From Pirellulales bacterium (GTDB lineage Bacteria > Planctomycetota > Planctomycetia > Pirellulales > UBA1268), in the NCBI GenBank assembly GCA_017853835.1, contig JAFMIU010000002.1, forward strand, positions 1 through 44,754: a stretch of 44,754 nucleotides of DNA. The letters run 5' to 3'. Under the pieces are notes generated by a model. That model did not search any database, was not told where the DNA came from, and was given only the letters and a program-made list of their open reading frames with translations. Each line of letters opens with the position of its first letter. Positions within the stretch are counted from its first letter, which is position 1. Shown here in pieces: positions 9,601 through 17,126 of this stretch. Made by a program: the position numbers and the translations under genes.

Positions 9601-10079
9601 TCACCGGCAAGGAACCGCAGCCCGACGAGGTCCGGAACAAGGCCATGCAGGCCCTTGCCGACATGAAGGGAGGCAGTCGAGACAACGGCAAGGTGGTGTT
9701 CCGTCGCGTCTGCATCTCGTGCCATCGCGCCCTCAACGAAGGCTCCGACTTCGGCCCCAACCTCAATGGCGTGGCCAAGCGGCTGGCCGGCGTGAAGCTG
9801 GTGGAGTCGATCATCGACCCGAATGCCGACGTGGCGGAGAAGTACCTCTCCACGTCGATTCTCCTCAATGACGGCCGCAGCGTTGTCGGCCTCCTCATCA
9901 GCGAAACTCCCGAGGAGGTCGTGGTGTTCGACGGCAAAGATTCCAAGAAGATCAAAACGGCCGACATCGATGAACGCACCCAGCTTCGCCAGAGCAGCAT
10001 GCCTGAGGGATTGGCCGCCACGCTCTCGCCCAACGAGTTCCTCGACGTGATCACCTTCCTGAAGTCACTCAAGGAATGA
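6696..10079 (+). CDS. PVC-type membrane-bound dehydrogenase: SGNH-like + beta-propeller + HEAT + c-type heme domain
   Basis: The 1127-residue composite begins with a signal peptide ending near LRA/EEK (residue 30). An SGNH/GDSL-like domain (about 62-270) follows, but its block I reads LVGNATAERM, so the usual nucleophile serine of GDS is absent. A PVC-type dehydrogenase beta-propeller (about 390-770) carries calcium-binding-like DTDGDG and DTDGDD repeats. A helical HEAT-like stretch follows, and the C-terminus holds a heme-binding CISCH at about 1006-1010. This resembles the TIGR02604/TIGR02603 families of planctomycetes, predicted to oxidise a sugar or alcohol in the periplasm and pass electrons to a cytochrome; the substrate is unknown. 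The start is fixed by AAAGGA at 6683-6688, 7 nt before the ATG. It lies 98 bp after DUF1501, probably in the same functional group. Confidence 0.9.
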   Translation: MHRPPSPRHGLAASALAIIAGLASVAWTAQLRAEEKDQLATARSLLAIPPRPARPSLPPSTLPLQLIDDERIALVGNATAERMNLFGHFEALLHQRFPGKRLVVRNFGRPADEVGNRQRASDYTKLDDPIAAFGADTYLLFFGFNESFAGPERLAAFAGSYEKLLDELTSKYPRDDTNAAPRFVIVSPIAVEDSGDPLLPDAAAQNSMLTRYRDAARAIAEKRGIAFVDVFDATKREFDAKPGLNYTINGCHVNETGDDFLAGVLDRGLFGGPASSQLSADAFEKLRAAVNDKSWVHLQDYRMLNGWYVYGGRRTWDTETFPREYLKIRNMAAVRDRRIWDIAEGKAVPDRPDDSATGDLIVPDTRFGEPRQAYSENPEGGPTILSPEDLIKTCTMPPGFEMKLFADESRFPEIAKPVQLAFDSKGRLWVSTMPSYPQWRPGDPAPADKLVILEDTDGDGAADTSTVFYDRLHCPTGFQFFNGGVLVTDQPRMLWLKDTDGDDKADVVVHVLDGWATEDTHHTIGAFEASPGGLLHMLEGVSMSTAVETPWGPFRNFGSSGCYVLDPRTWKLSHFKTPGYGNPWCYVFNEWGQGICGDGTGASQHWDTPLSGAQYGGRKGLNAVFDTEKMRPVVGSEYLRTRQFPTEVQDEFLYACVINMNGLPRWTISDDGAGYRGERVRHDPKDPATAFDLLKSTDKHFRPVDPQIGPDGALWFGDWANPLIGHMQYSQRDPNRDHVKGRIYRLIYTEKPLVTPDTQFGKTTLEVLEQLKAPEWRTRYRARADLQARPQAEVLAAAADWLARLDAATLPVDVLDRLKTEVLWLQQSFHAVDASLLTTVLTAQTPDARAAATRVLADERSRVPNALPLLVARASDAHPRVRCEAVRGLSFVPSLTAMKAVVTAADIEPTDRFVAYTCDAALGANLPAWRPEHAAGRFVRTGSPASKIVDSVLGLEKKAQEIIPYLSLLTGKEPQPDEVRNKAMQALADMKGGSRDNGKVVFRRVCISCHRALNEGSDFGPNLNGVAKRLAGVKLVESIIDPNADVAEKYLSTSILLNDGRSVVGLLISETPEEVVVFDGKDSKKIKTADIDERTQLRQSSMPEGLAATLSPNEFLDVITFLKSLKE

Positions 10080-10098
10080 GGCCGTAGGACCGGTCGTC

Positions 10099-11769
10099 AT
10101 GCCCTGGGAACACGCCTACGACCCGCTGGGATCGCCTCTTTTTTCCACGCTGGCGGCGGCCGTGCCGTTGGCCGTGCTGCTCGGCCTCCTGGCCTTCGCC
10201 GGATGGTCGGGCAGGCAGGCTGCCCTCGCGGGCCTGACGGCGGCTCTGGCCATCGCCGTCGGGGTGTTCGGCATGCCCGCCGATGCCGCGGCGGCAGCCG
10301 CCGTGCATGGGGCGCTGTTCGGGCTCTTCCCGATCGGATGGATCATCGTTGCCGCGATGTTCCTGTACCGCCTGTGCGTCGAAGCGGGCGCGCTCGACAC
10401 CATGAAGCGATCCGTGATGGGCCTGTCGGCCGATCATCGGCTCCAGGCTCTGCTGATCGCGTTTTCCTTCGGAGCGTTTCTCGAGGGCGCCGCGGGGTTT
10501 GGTGCACCGGTCGCCATCTCGGCGGCACTGCTCCTCGGAGCCGGCTTTCCCGCCATCGAGGCCGCCTGCCTCGCCTTGATCGCCAACACCGCGCCGGTTG
10601 CGTTCGGCGCCCTCGGCACGCCGATCATCACCCTCGCACGCGTGACGGGCCTCGACGAGCGGGCGATTTCGGCGATGGCGGGCCACCAACTTCCCTTCTT
10701 TTCACTGATCGTGCCAGCCTGGATGGTCGGCACCATGGCCGGGTGGCAAGGGCTCCTTGGCGTCTGGCCCGCGGTGCTCGTCTGCGGCGGCACCTTCGCG
10801 GCCGTGCAATACGCGATGGCCACCCATCACGGCGCCGCACTCGTCGACGTGGTCGGCGGCGTTGCCAGCCTCCTCGCGCTCGCCCTCTTCCTTCGGTGGT
10901 GGCGCCCCGCGGCGCTCTGGCGGCACGGATCGATCGACGCATCGTCTTCAGCCGACACGTCGACCCCGCACGACCCGGCGCAGCGGATCGCGTGGGCGTG
11001 GATGCCCTGGGTCTTTCTGTCGCTCGCCGTGCTCGCCTGGGGCCTGCCGGTCGTGAAGGATGTGCTGGAGGGCCGGCGAACGTCGACGGGCCTCGTCGCA
11101 GCCGTTGCCGTGCCGTCGTTTGCCGTGCCCTTTCTGGATGGCCGAGTCGCGAAGGTGCCCCCGGCGACACGCGAGCCACGTGAGATCGAACGGGCTGTCT
11201 TTCGATTCAACTGGCTCTCCGCCGCCGGCACCGGCATCTTTGCCGCGGCGCTCGTGTCGATCCCGTGGCTCGGCATTCCCCGCCGGAGGGCCGCCATGAT
11301 CTTTCTCGACACCGTGCGGTCGCTCCGGGAGTCTCTCGGCACCATTGCCGCCATGCTCGCCCTCGCGTTCGTCACCAGGTATTCGGGCACCGACGTGACG
11401 CTTGGCCTCGCCCTCACCGCCACCGGCAGCGGCTATGCCTTCTTCGCCCCGCTCCTGGGATGGCTGGGCGTGGCGCTCACCGGGTCCGACACGTCGAGTA
11501 ACGCGATGTTTGGCAGCCTGCAGCGAGTCACCGCCGAGCAGTTGGGGCTCGATCCGCTGCTCATCTGCACCGCCAACAGCACCGGCGGCGTGATGGGCAA
11601 GATGATCGATGCGCAGAGCATCGTCGTGTCGGCGACGGCAACGGGGACCCATCGCCGTGAGGGGGTGATTCTTCGCCGGGTGTTTCCCCACTCCGTGGCG
11701 CTGGCCGCCTTGATGGGGCTTCTCGTTTGGCTTCAGACCGGCCCGCTGGCCTGGATGGTGCCAGACTGA
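10099..11769 (+). CDS. lctP: L-lactate permease (LctP family)
   Basis: The 556-residue protein is almost entirely hydrophobic, with a dozen or more membrane segments. It carries LctP family motifs: FSFGAFLEGAAGFGAPVAI near residue 120, ANTAPVAFGALGTPI near 160, and a C-terminal GSDTSSNAMFG with TANSTGGVMGKM. These symporters bring L-lactate, D-lactate or glycolate into the cell with a cation. The start ATG is preceded by AGGA about 9 nt upstream and lies only 19 bp after the dehydrogenase stop, suggesting cotranscription. No lactate dehydrogenase is in the window, so glycolate or another 2-hydroxy acid is as plausible as lactate. The glycerate kinase and hydroxypyruvate isomerase genes lie some 17 kb away and need not be linked. 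Confidence 0.9.
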   Translation: MPWEHAYDPLGSPLFSTLAAAVPLAVLLGLLAFAGWSGRQAALAGLTAALAIAVGVFGMPADAAAAAAVHGALFGLFPIGWIIVAAMFLYRLCVEAGALDTMKRSVMGLSADHRLQALLIAFSFGAFLEGAAGFGAPVAISAALLLGAGFPAIEAACLALIANTAPVAFGALGTPIITLARVTGLDERAISAMAGHQLPFFSLIVPAWMVGTMAGWQGLLGVWPAVLVCGGTFAAVQYAMATHHGAALVDVVGGVASLLALALFLRWWRPAALWRHGSIDASSSADTSTPHDPAQRIAWAWMPWVFLSLAVLAWGLPVVKDVLEGRRTSTGLVAAVAVPSFAVPFLDGRVAKVPPATREPREIERAVFRFNWLSAAGTGIFAAALVSIPWLGIPRRRAAMIFLDTVRSLRESLGTIAAMLALAFVTRYSGTDVTLGLALTATGSGYAFFAPLLGWLGVALTGSDTSSNAMFGSLQRVTAEQLGLDPLLICTANSTGGVMGKMIDAQSIVVSATATGTHRREGVILRRVFPHSVALAALMGLLVWLQTGPLAWMVPD

Positions 11770-11824
11770 GGCGGCTCGGCCACACTGGCTGGCACCATGG
11801 GCGATGATCCTCCACACTTCCACC

Positions 11825-12811
11825 ATGAACACACGCACGTTCGGACGGACAGGCTGGCTGGTTTCGGAGATCGGCTTCGGGTGCTGGGGCATCGGCGGCG
11901 GCCAATGGGGCGGCGCCGACGACACCGAATCGATGGCGGCCCTGCATGCCGCGCTCGATGCCGGCATCACGTTCTTCGACACCGCCGATGTCTACGGCGA
12001 TGGTCGCTCGGAACGGCTCGTCGGCCGTCTTCGCCGTGAGCGAAACGATCCCTTTGTCATCGCGACAAAGGCAGGTCGCCGGCTCTCCCCCCATGCTGCC
12101 GACGGCTACAAGGCCGCCAACCTCACGGGATTCGTCGATCGCAGCCTTGCCAACCTCGGCGTCGAACGGATCGACCTGCTGCAGCTTCACTGTCCACCCA
12201 CCGAGGTCTACTACCGGCCCGAGGTTTTTGAGGCGCTCGACGCCCTCGTGTCGGCGGGCAAGCTCGCCTTCTATGGCGTGAGTGTGGAGAAGGTCGAAGA
12301 GGCACTCAAGGCGATCGAGTACCCGAATGTCCAGAGCGTGCAGATCATCTTCAATGCCTTCAGGCTTCGCCCGACGGAACTTTTCTTCGAACAGGCCGTG
12401 CGACGACGCGTGGCCGTCATCGCCCGCGTCCCCCTGGCCAGCGGCATGCTGTCGGGACGGTTCTCAGCCGACACCACCTTTCCTGTGGATGATCACCGCG
12501 CGTTCAATCGTGATGGTGCGGCGTTTGACCGGGGCGAGACGTTTTCGGGCGTCGACTACGCCGCGGCGCTCGCGGCCGTCGAGCAGCTCCGCCCGTTTGT
12601 TCCGTCCGGCGTCTCACTCGCTCAGTTCGCGCTGCGGTGGATCCTCGCCTTCGAAGCCGTGACCACCGTGATTCCCGGAGGACGCCGGGCCTCCCAGGTG
12701 ATCGAGAATGCGAGGGCAGCCGATCTGCCCGCCCCCAGCCCGGAGACGATGGAGGCCGTGCAGGAGGTCTACGACTCACTCATCCGCCCGTTGGTGCATC
12801 ACCGGTGGTAG
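11825..12811 (+). CDS. Aldo/keto reductase
   Basis: The 328-residue protein has an AKR (beta/alpha)8 barrel and the full catalytic tetrad: Asp and Tyr in FFDTADVYG (about 50-60), Lys in IATKAG (about 80-86) and His in LLQLHCP (about 120-126). The start MNTRTFGRTG is the usual AKR N-terminus, so the ATG at 11825 was chosen over one 21 bp upstream. NADPH-binding features near the C-terminus include the TTVIPGGRRASQVIEN segment. It probably reduces sugar aldehydes or related carbonyls in the cytoplasm; the substrate cannot be read from sequence. Its 3' end overlaps the proposed GTG start of the heparinase-like gene. Confidence 0.92.
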   Translation: MNTRTFGRTGWLVSEIGFGCWGIGGGQWGGADDTESMAALHAALDAGITFFDTADVYGDGRSERLVGRLRRERNDPFVIATKAGRRLSPHAADGYKAANLTGFVDRSLANLGVERIDLLQLHCPPTEVYYRPEVFEALDALVSAGKLAFYGVSVEKVEEALKAIEYPNVQSVQIIFNAFRLRPTELFFEQAVRRRVAVIARVPLASGMLSGRFSADTTFPVDDHRAFNRDGAAFDRGETFSGVDYAAALAAVEQLRPFVPSGVSLAQFALRWILAFEAVTTVIPGGRRASQVIENARAADLPAPSPETMEAVQEVYDSLIRPLVHHRW

Positions 12812-14637
12812 CCATCCGAGCAGTTGCTGTGGCGGCAGGGGTCGTGCTTGCGTGCGGCGGAGGCGGTGCGCCCATGCAAGCCGCCGACCTTCCGCGGCAC
12901 CCGCGGCTCATCGCCACCAACGACCAGTTTCCGACGATCGACGATCGCTGTCGCTCCGATCCCTTGATGGCCAGGCTGCGTCGCATCGTCCTCGACACGG
13001 CCGACCGTGCCCATGCAAAGCGTCCCTGTGCGTATCTCATCCCGGACGGCCGAAGGCTGCTCCATGAGTCGCGTCGGGCGCTCGACACGGTGCTTCACAC
13101 GGCGATGGCCTGGAAGCTCACCGGTGACCGACGGCATGTTGACCGCTGTGTGGTTGAACTGGATGCCGCATGCGGCCTCCCGGACTGGCACCCTCCGCAC
13201 TTCCTCGACACGGCCGAGATGGCGACGGCGGTGGCCATTGGCCTCGACTGGCTCCACGACGAGCTCGATCCGGATCAACGCGCCCGCTATCGCCAGGCCC
13301 TGCTCGACAAGGCGATCCGTCCGGCTCGCGAATCTGTCGAACAGAACGCCCCGTGGACCCGAGTGCGAAACAACTGGTCGCAGGTCTGCGCGACCGGCAT
13401 CGGCATGGCGATCGTCGCATCGGCCGTCGAGCCGAAGGACCTCGACGACCCGCTTCTCGCCGAATGCCGCCGCATCATCGAGGCCTCCACCCGGTTCTAT
13501 GAGCCCGATGGCTGTTATCCGGAAGGACCGTCCTACTGGGATTATGGCACGAGCTACCAGGTACTCGGTCTGATCCTCCTCCACACACTGCATGGCGAGG
13601 CCCCGCTTCCCGACGCGCTGCTGCGTGGCCCTTCCTTCATGGCCCACGCCCGTGGGCCGAGCGGAACACTCTTCAACTTCGCCGATGCCCCACCGCGACG
13701 GGATCGCGTGGTCGCCGCCCGCGGCTGGCTCGCCGCGCGGTGTGATGATCCGGCCATCGTGGCCGACCTCCGCGACCAGCTCGAATCGCTCGCTCCCGCG
13801 CTCGAGATCGAAGGCACGAACGACCGCTTTTTCCCCCTCCACTTGCTCTGGCTGCCGGGCCCACCCAATGCGGCAGCCGTGCTTCCGTTGGCGGCTGCTT
13901 TCCGTGGCGAGCAGCCGATGGCCGCGTTTCGCACATCGTGGCGCGACCCCGACGCCCTCTTCCTGGCCGTGAAGGGAGGCACCCCCGGTGCCAGCCACGG
14001 GCACATGGACGTCGGCAGTTTCGTGGTCGAATGGGGCGGACGTCGCTGGATCCATGACCTCGGCTCCGATGATTACAACCTCCCCGGCTACTTCAGTCGT
14101 GAGCGATGGACCTATTTCCGGGTGAACTCGCGATCCCACAACGTCCCGATGATCGACGGGGCTCTCCAGAATCCTGCGTGCGTCCCATGCCCACTCGTGG
14201 CCGAGGTCGATGCCCAGCCATTCCGTGCTCACGTTGATCTCAGTTCCGCCTACCAACTCCGCGATCAGACCCTCGCGACGACAGTCACCCGTGACATCGC
14301 CTTCGATGCCTCCCGTCGCACGATCCATGTCCGAGACTTGTTCACCGATGCCGCCGGCAGCGTCCGATGGCAGGTGCTCGTCGACGTGAAACCGGTCATC
14401 GACGGCCATCGGGCGGTTCTCCGTGACGGAGCACGGGCCATCGAACTGACGATCCTTGCGGAGACGTCCGATCACGCATCGATTGCGTGGCAGGTGGAAG
14501 CGGCCACGCCCCCCACGCCCCGCGAGCGGTCCAACGACGGCTTCCATCTGCTGTCGTTCACGCTGCCGTCAGCCGAACGGGTGGTGGCCGACGTGGCGAT
14601 TCATCCTCGTGATTCGGAAGCCGAACCGTCCCGTTGA
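12805..14637 (+). CDS. Heparinase II/III-like protein (polysaccharide lyase type), probable lipoprotein
   Basis: The protein is about 610 residues, with an N-terminal alpha-helical toroid (about 60-340) and a C-terminal beta-rich heparinase II/III domain. That domain includes the conserved GGTPGASHGHMDVGSFVVEWGG segment (about 388-410) and an RWIHDLGSDDY segment. Family enzymes cleave uronic-acid-containing polysaccharides by beta-elimination, usually in the periplasm. From the GTG at 12805 the N-terminus is a short hydrophobic segment ending VVLACGG, which fits a lipobox with Cys near residue 17. From the ATG at 12874 (preceded by GGAGG with 10 nt spacing) the protein would lack any signal. 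I prefer the exported form because the family works outside the cytoplasm, but the start is uncertain. The gene overlaps the aldo/keto reductase stop, suggesting coupling. Confidence 0.8.
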   Translation: MVAIRAVAVAAGVVLACGGGGAPMQAADLPRHPRLIATNDQFPTIDDRCRSDPLMARLRRIVLDTADRAHAKRPCAYLIPDGRRLLHESRRALDTVLHTAMAWKLTGDRRHVDRCVVELDAACGLPDWHPPHFLDTAEMATAVAIGLDWLHDELDPDQRARYRQALLDKAIRPARESVEQNAPWTRVRNNWSQVCATGIGMAIVASAVEPKDLDDPLLAECRRIIEASTRFYEPDGCYPEGPSYWDYGTSYQVLGLILLHTLHGEAPLPDALLRGPSFMAHARGPSGTLFNFADAPPRRDRVVAARGWLAARCDDPAIVADLRDQLESLAPALEIEGTNDRFFPLHLLWLPGPPNAAAVLPLAAAFRGEQPMAAFRTSWRDPDALFLAVKGGTPGASHGHMDVGSFVVEWGGRRWIHDLGSDDYNLPGYFSRERWTYFRVNSRSHNVPMIDGALQNPACVPCPLVAEVDAQPFRAHVDLSSAYQLRDQTLATTVTRDIAFDASRRTIHVRDLFTDAAGSVRWQVLVDVKPVIDGHRAVLRDGARAIELTILAETSDHASIAWQVEAATPPTPRERSNDGFHLLSFTLPSAERVVADVAIHPRDSEAEPSR

Positions 14638-14652
14638 GCGGTCCACCGCATC

Positions 14653-15948
14653 ATGACGTTGTGCTCAGACGACTCTCCGGCCGCTCCTGCAGATATCCTC
14701 GTGATCGGCGCCGGAGCGGCCGGACTCTTCGCGGCCACCTGGGCCGGGCGGACCGCGATGGCGGCAGGCCGGAGCCTCCGCCTGGTGGCGGTCGATGGAG
14801 CACGAAAGCTCGGCGCGAAAATCCTCGTGTCGGGAGGCGGACGATGCAACGTCACCCATCACGCCGTCTCCGAGCTCGACTACGCGGGCGCATCACCCCC
14901 GGCGATCCGAAAGGTGCTTCGACGTTTTTCCGTCGCCGACACCACCCGCTTCTTCAGTGAACACGGGGTCGAGTTCTACCGTGAGCCCGACACCGGGAAA
15001 CTTTTTCCCATCACCGACTCCTCTCGCACGATTCTTGATGCCCTCCTTCGCGCGGCGAGCGAAGCCGGCACGACACTGCTCCATCCGGCCCAGGTCACCG
15101 CCATGGCACGAACCGACGAAGGCTTTTCCGTCGTCACGCCCTCCGGGGTTCTTCCGGCCCGCCGGGTGATTCTCTGCACCGGCGGGAAGTCCCTGCCAAA
15201 ATCGGGCTCCGACGGCGGTGGCTTCGATCTCGCGCGATCCCTGGGCCACTCGCTCACCGACCCAATTGTGCCGGCGCTCGTGCCGCTGCTCCTCCCTCAC
15301 GGCCATTGGATTGCGTCACTCTCCGGCCTCGCACTCCCCGCCACGCTCACGCTCCGATCGGCGGCTGGCAGGCGGCTCTTCGAAACCACCGGCAGCACGC
15401 TCTGCACCCACCTGGGGCTCTCGGGGCCGGCGGTGCTCGACGTCAGCCGGCACGTGCTCGTGACCCGGCATGCCGATCCCGTGGTGACGCTGTCGATCAA
15501 CTGGCTGCCCGGTGAGACCGTCGAGTCCGTCGATCGGATGCTGATCGACGGGCAACGGCGTGGAGCACTCGGCGTGCTTCGTCAACAACTCACCGAGCGA
15601 CTCGTCCGCTGCCTCTGCGAGGCGACTGGCGCCCCGCCGACTGGCGATCTTTCCCGTGAGTCCAGGAGATCGCTCGCCCAGGCTGTGGTGGCCACACCGC
15701 TTCCGATCACGGGCAGCCGTGGCTTCACGGTGGCCGAAGCGACGGCTGGGGGCATCCCACTGAACGAGATTCGGCTCGAGACGATGGAGAGCCGCGTCTG
15801 CCCGGGGCTTTACTTCGCGGGCGAGGTGCTCGATGTCGACGGCCGCATCGGCGGCTTCAACTTCCACTGGGCCTGGGCCAGCGGCTTTGTCGCCGGCTCA
15901 TCCGCGGCGCGCGACCTCGCTCACTCGGCCACTACATCGATCGGCTGA
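14653..15948 (+). CDS. HI0933/YhiN-type FAD-dependent oxidoreductase
   Basis: The 431-residue flavoprotein has an N-terminal dinucleotide fold (VIGAGAAGLFAA, about 16-27), then the family-typical GAKILVSGGGRCNVTH segment (about 54-69). An insert domain sits in the middle, and the C-terminus has PGLYFAGEVLDVDGRIGGFNFHWAWASG, the HI0933 signature. Members bind FAD; reported or proposed activities vary (aminoacetone oxidase-like, bile-acid dehydroxylation in BaiN), so the reaction here is unassigned. It starts 15 bp after the heparinase-like gene. Its 3' end overlaps the leftward glycosyltransferase gene by 28 bp in a convergent tail-to-tail arrangement. Confidence 0.88.
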   Translation: MTLCSDDSPAAPADILVIGAGAAGLFAATWAGRTAMAAGRSLRLVAVDGARKLGAKILVSGGGRCNVTHHAVSELDYAGASPPAIRKVLRRFSVADTTRFFSEHGVEFYREPDTGKLFPITDSSRTILDALLRAASEAGTTLLHPAQVTAMARTDEGFSVVTPSGVLPARRVILCTGGKSLPKSGSDGGGFDLARSLGHSLTDPIVPALVPLLLPHGHWIASLSGLALPATLTLRSAAGRRLFETTGSTLCTHLGLSGPAVLDVSRHVLVTRHADPVVTLSINWLPGETVESVDRMLIDGQRRGALGVLRQQLTERLVRCLCEATGAPPTGDLSRESRRSLAQAVVATPLPITGSRGFTVAEATAGGIPLNEIRLETMESRVCPGLYFAGEVLDVDGRIGGFNFHWAWASGFVAGSSAARDLAHSATTSIG

Positions 15949-17126
15949 GGTGACCGAGGATCTGCGATACGATCGCACTGCACCTCGTATCGATACGTTC
16001 CGCTGGTGAGGTCAAGCGATCGGAACGGCTGACACGGAAGGATTGTCTTCACCGCCGCTTCGACATCCTCAAAGGGAATGTCGGCAGCATCGGCTCGCCC
16101 GAGCGGCCACTCGAGGTGGGACGTGTGTCCCAGCATGGCCCGCGCCCGCTCCCACAACGACGGCACGACGCGTGACGACCTGAGCGTGACCGAGGGCGTC
16201 TTCCACGGCGCCCAACGGTTTGGGTCGGTCGGCCCGGCGAGCACAACCGTCGGCACTCCCACCGAGGCGGCCAGGTGCACAAGCCCCGTGTCGACGCCCA
16301 CGCACAGATGCATGGTCTGCATGAGCGCCGCGGCGTCGGCCAGGGGAACCAGTTCGGAGAGGTCGTGAAGATGACGAGCCACGTCGGCGCCCATGGCGTC
16401 GACAAGCGCGTCGTGTGCGGCCAGATCGGCCGCCCCGCCACACAGAAACACCTCGCAGCCACGATCCTTGACCAGCCACCGCGTCAGCCGGCACCACCGA
16501 TCGGCCGGCCAGTGCTTGAGCACATCGGTTGACTGGATCGCAAGGAAGACCCTCGGCCGCTCACGTGGAAACTGGTCGAGGATCGGGCGGATGCGGGCGG
16601 CCGACTCCGCCGGAATCCAGTTTTCATTGCGGCCGTCGTCAACCGCCGCCTCTTCAGCCCGCATCAGGTCGAGATAGGTCTCCACCTGATGCCGCCCGAG
16701 CCGGCGCCGCACGGTCGTCGTGAGGAAGGGACTCGATTCCCCGGAGAACCCGATTCGCACGGGGATGCCCGCGAGCCACGCCAGCAGGGCGGCCGACATC
16801 GACGGCTTGAGGAGATAGGCACGCGTGTAGGCCCGTGCCCGCATCCAGCCCGCCTGTGCCCGAAGGGCGGCGAATGCGCCGAGCAGTCCGCCACGCGACT
16901 CCCTCGGGGGACGCGACCAGGTGATCCGATCGTCGACATACGGACAGTGCGCCAGCACCGCCCGGGCTCCGCCCTGGGCGCACACATCGATGACGGCATC
17001 CGGGTGGGCTTGCCGCAGATTCCGCAGGAACGGAATCGCGAGGAGCGTGTCGCCAATGTACTGCGTGCAGACGACGACGATTCGCTCTCGCGAACTGGCC
17101 GTCGAGTGGGTGGGAGCTGATTTCAT
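15921..17126 (-). CDS. Glycosyltransferase family 9 (heptosyltransferase-like)
   Basis: The 401-residue GT-B fold protein has the ADP-heptose:LPS heptosyltransferase pattern. The N-terminal segment IVVVCTQYIGDTLLAIPFLRN matches the family start. The C-terminal segment VGVDTGLVHLAASVGVPTVVLAGPTDPNRW is the donor-binding motif with conserved DTG..H. It probably adds a sugar to the lipopolysaccharide core at the inner face of the cytoplasmic membrane; the exact sugar is inference. The ATG at 17126 overlaps the stop of bamA (ATGA), so it is translationally coupled to outer-membrane assembly. A longer upstream frame exists but lies wholly inside bamA. Its 3' end overlaps the convergent flavoprotein gene by 28 bp. 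Confidence 0.87.
   Translation of the reverse strand: MKSAPTHSTASSRERIVVVCTQYIGDTLLAIPFLRNLRQAHPDAVIDVCAQGGARAVLAHCPYVDDRITWSRPPRESRGGLLGAFAALRAQAGWMRARAYTRAYLLKPSMSAALLAWLAGIPVRIGFSGESSPFLTTTVRRRLGRHQVETYLDLMRAEEAAVDDGRNENWIPAESAARIRPILDQFPRERPRVFLAIQSTDVLKHWPADRWCRLTRWLVKDRGCEVFLCGGAADLAAHDALVDAMGADVARHLHDLSELVPLADAAALMQTMHLCVGVDTGLVHLAASVGVPTVVLAGPTDPNRWAPWKTPSVTLRSSRVVPSLWERARAMLGHTSHLEWPLGRADAADIPFEDVEAAVKTILPCQPFRSLDLTSGTYRYEVQCDRIADPRSPQPIDVVAE

Noticed and set aside
12799..14547. Minus-strand open frame of 582 codons opposite the heparinase-like gene
   Set aside because: Antisense shadow; the plus strand has the heparinase GASHGHMDVGSF segment.
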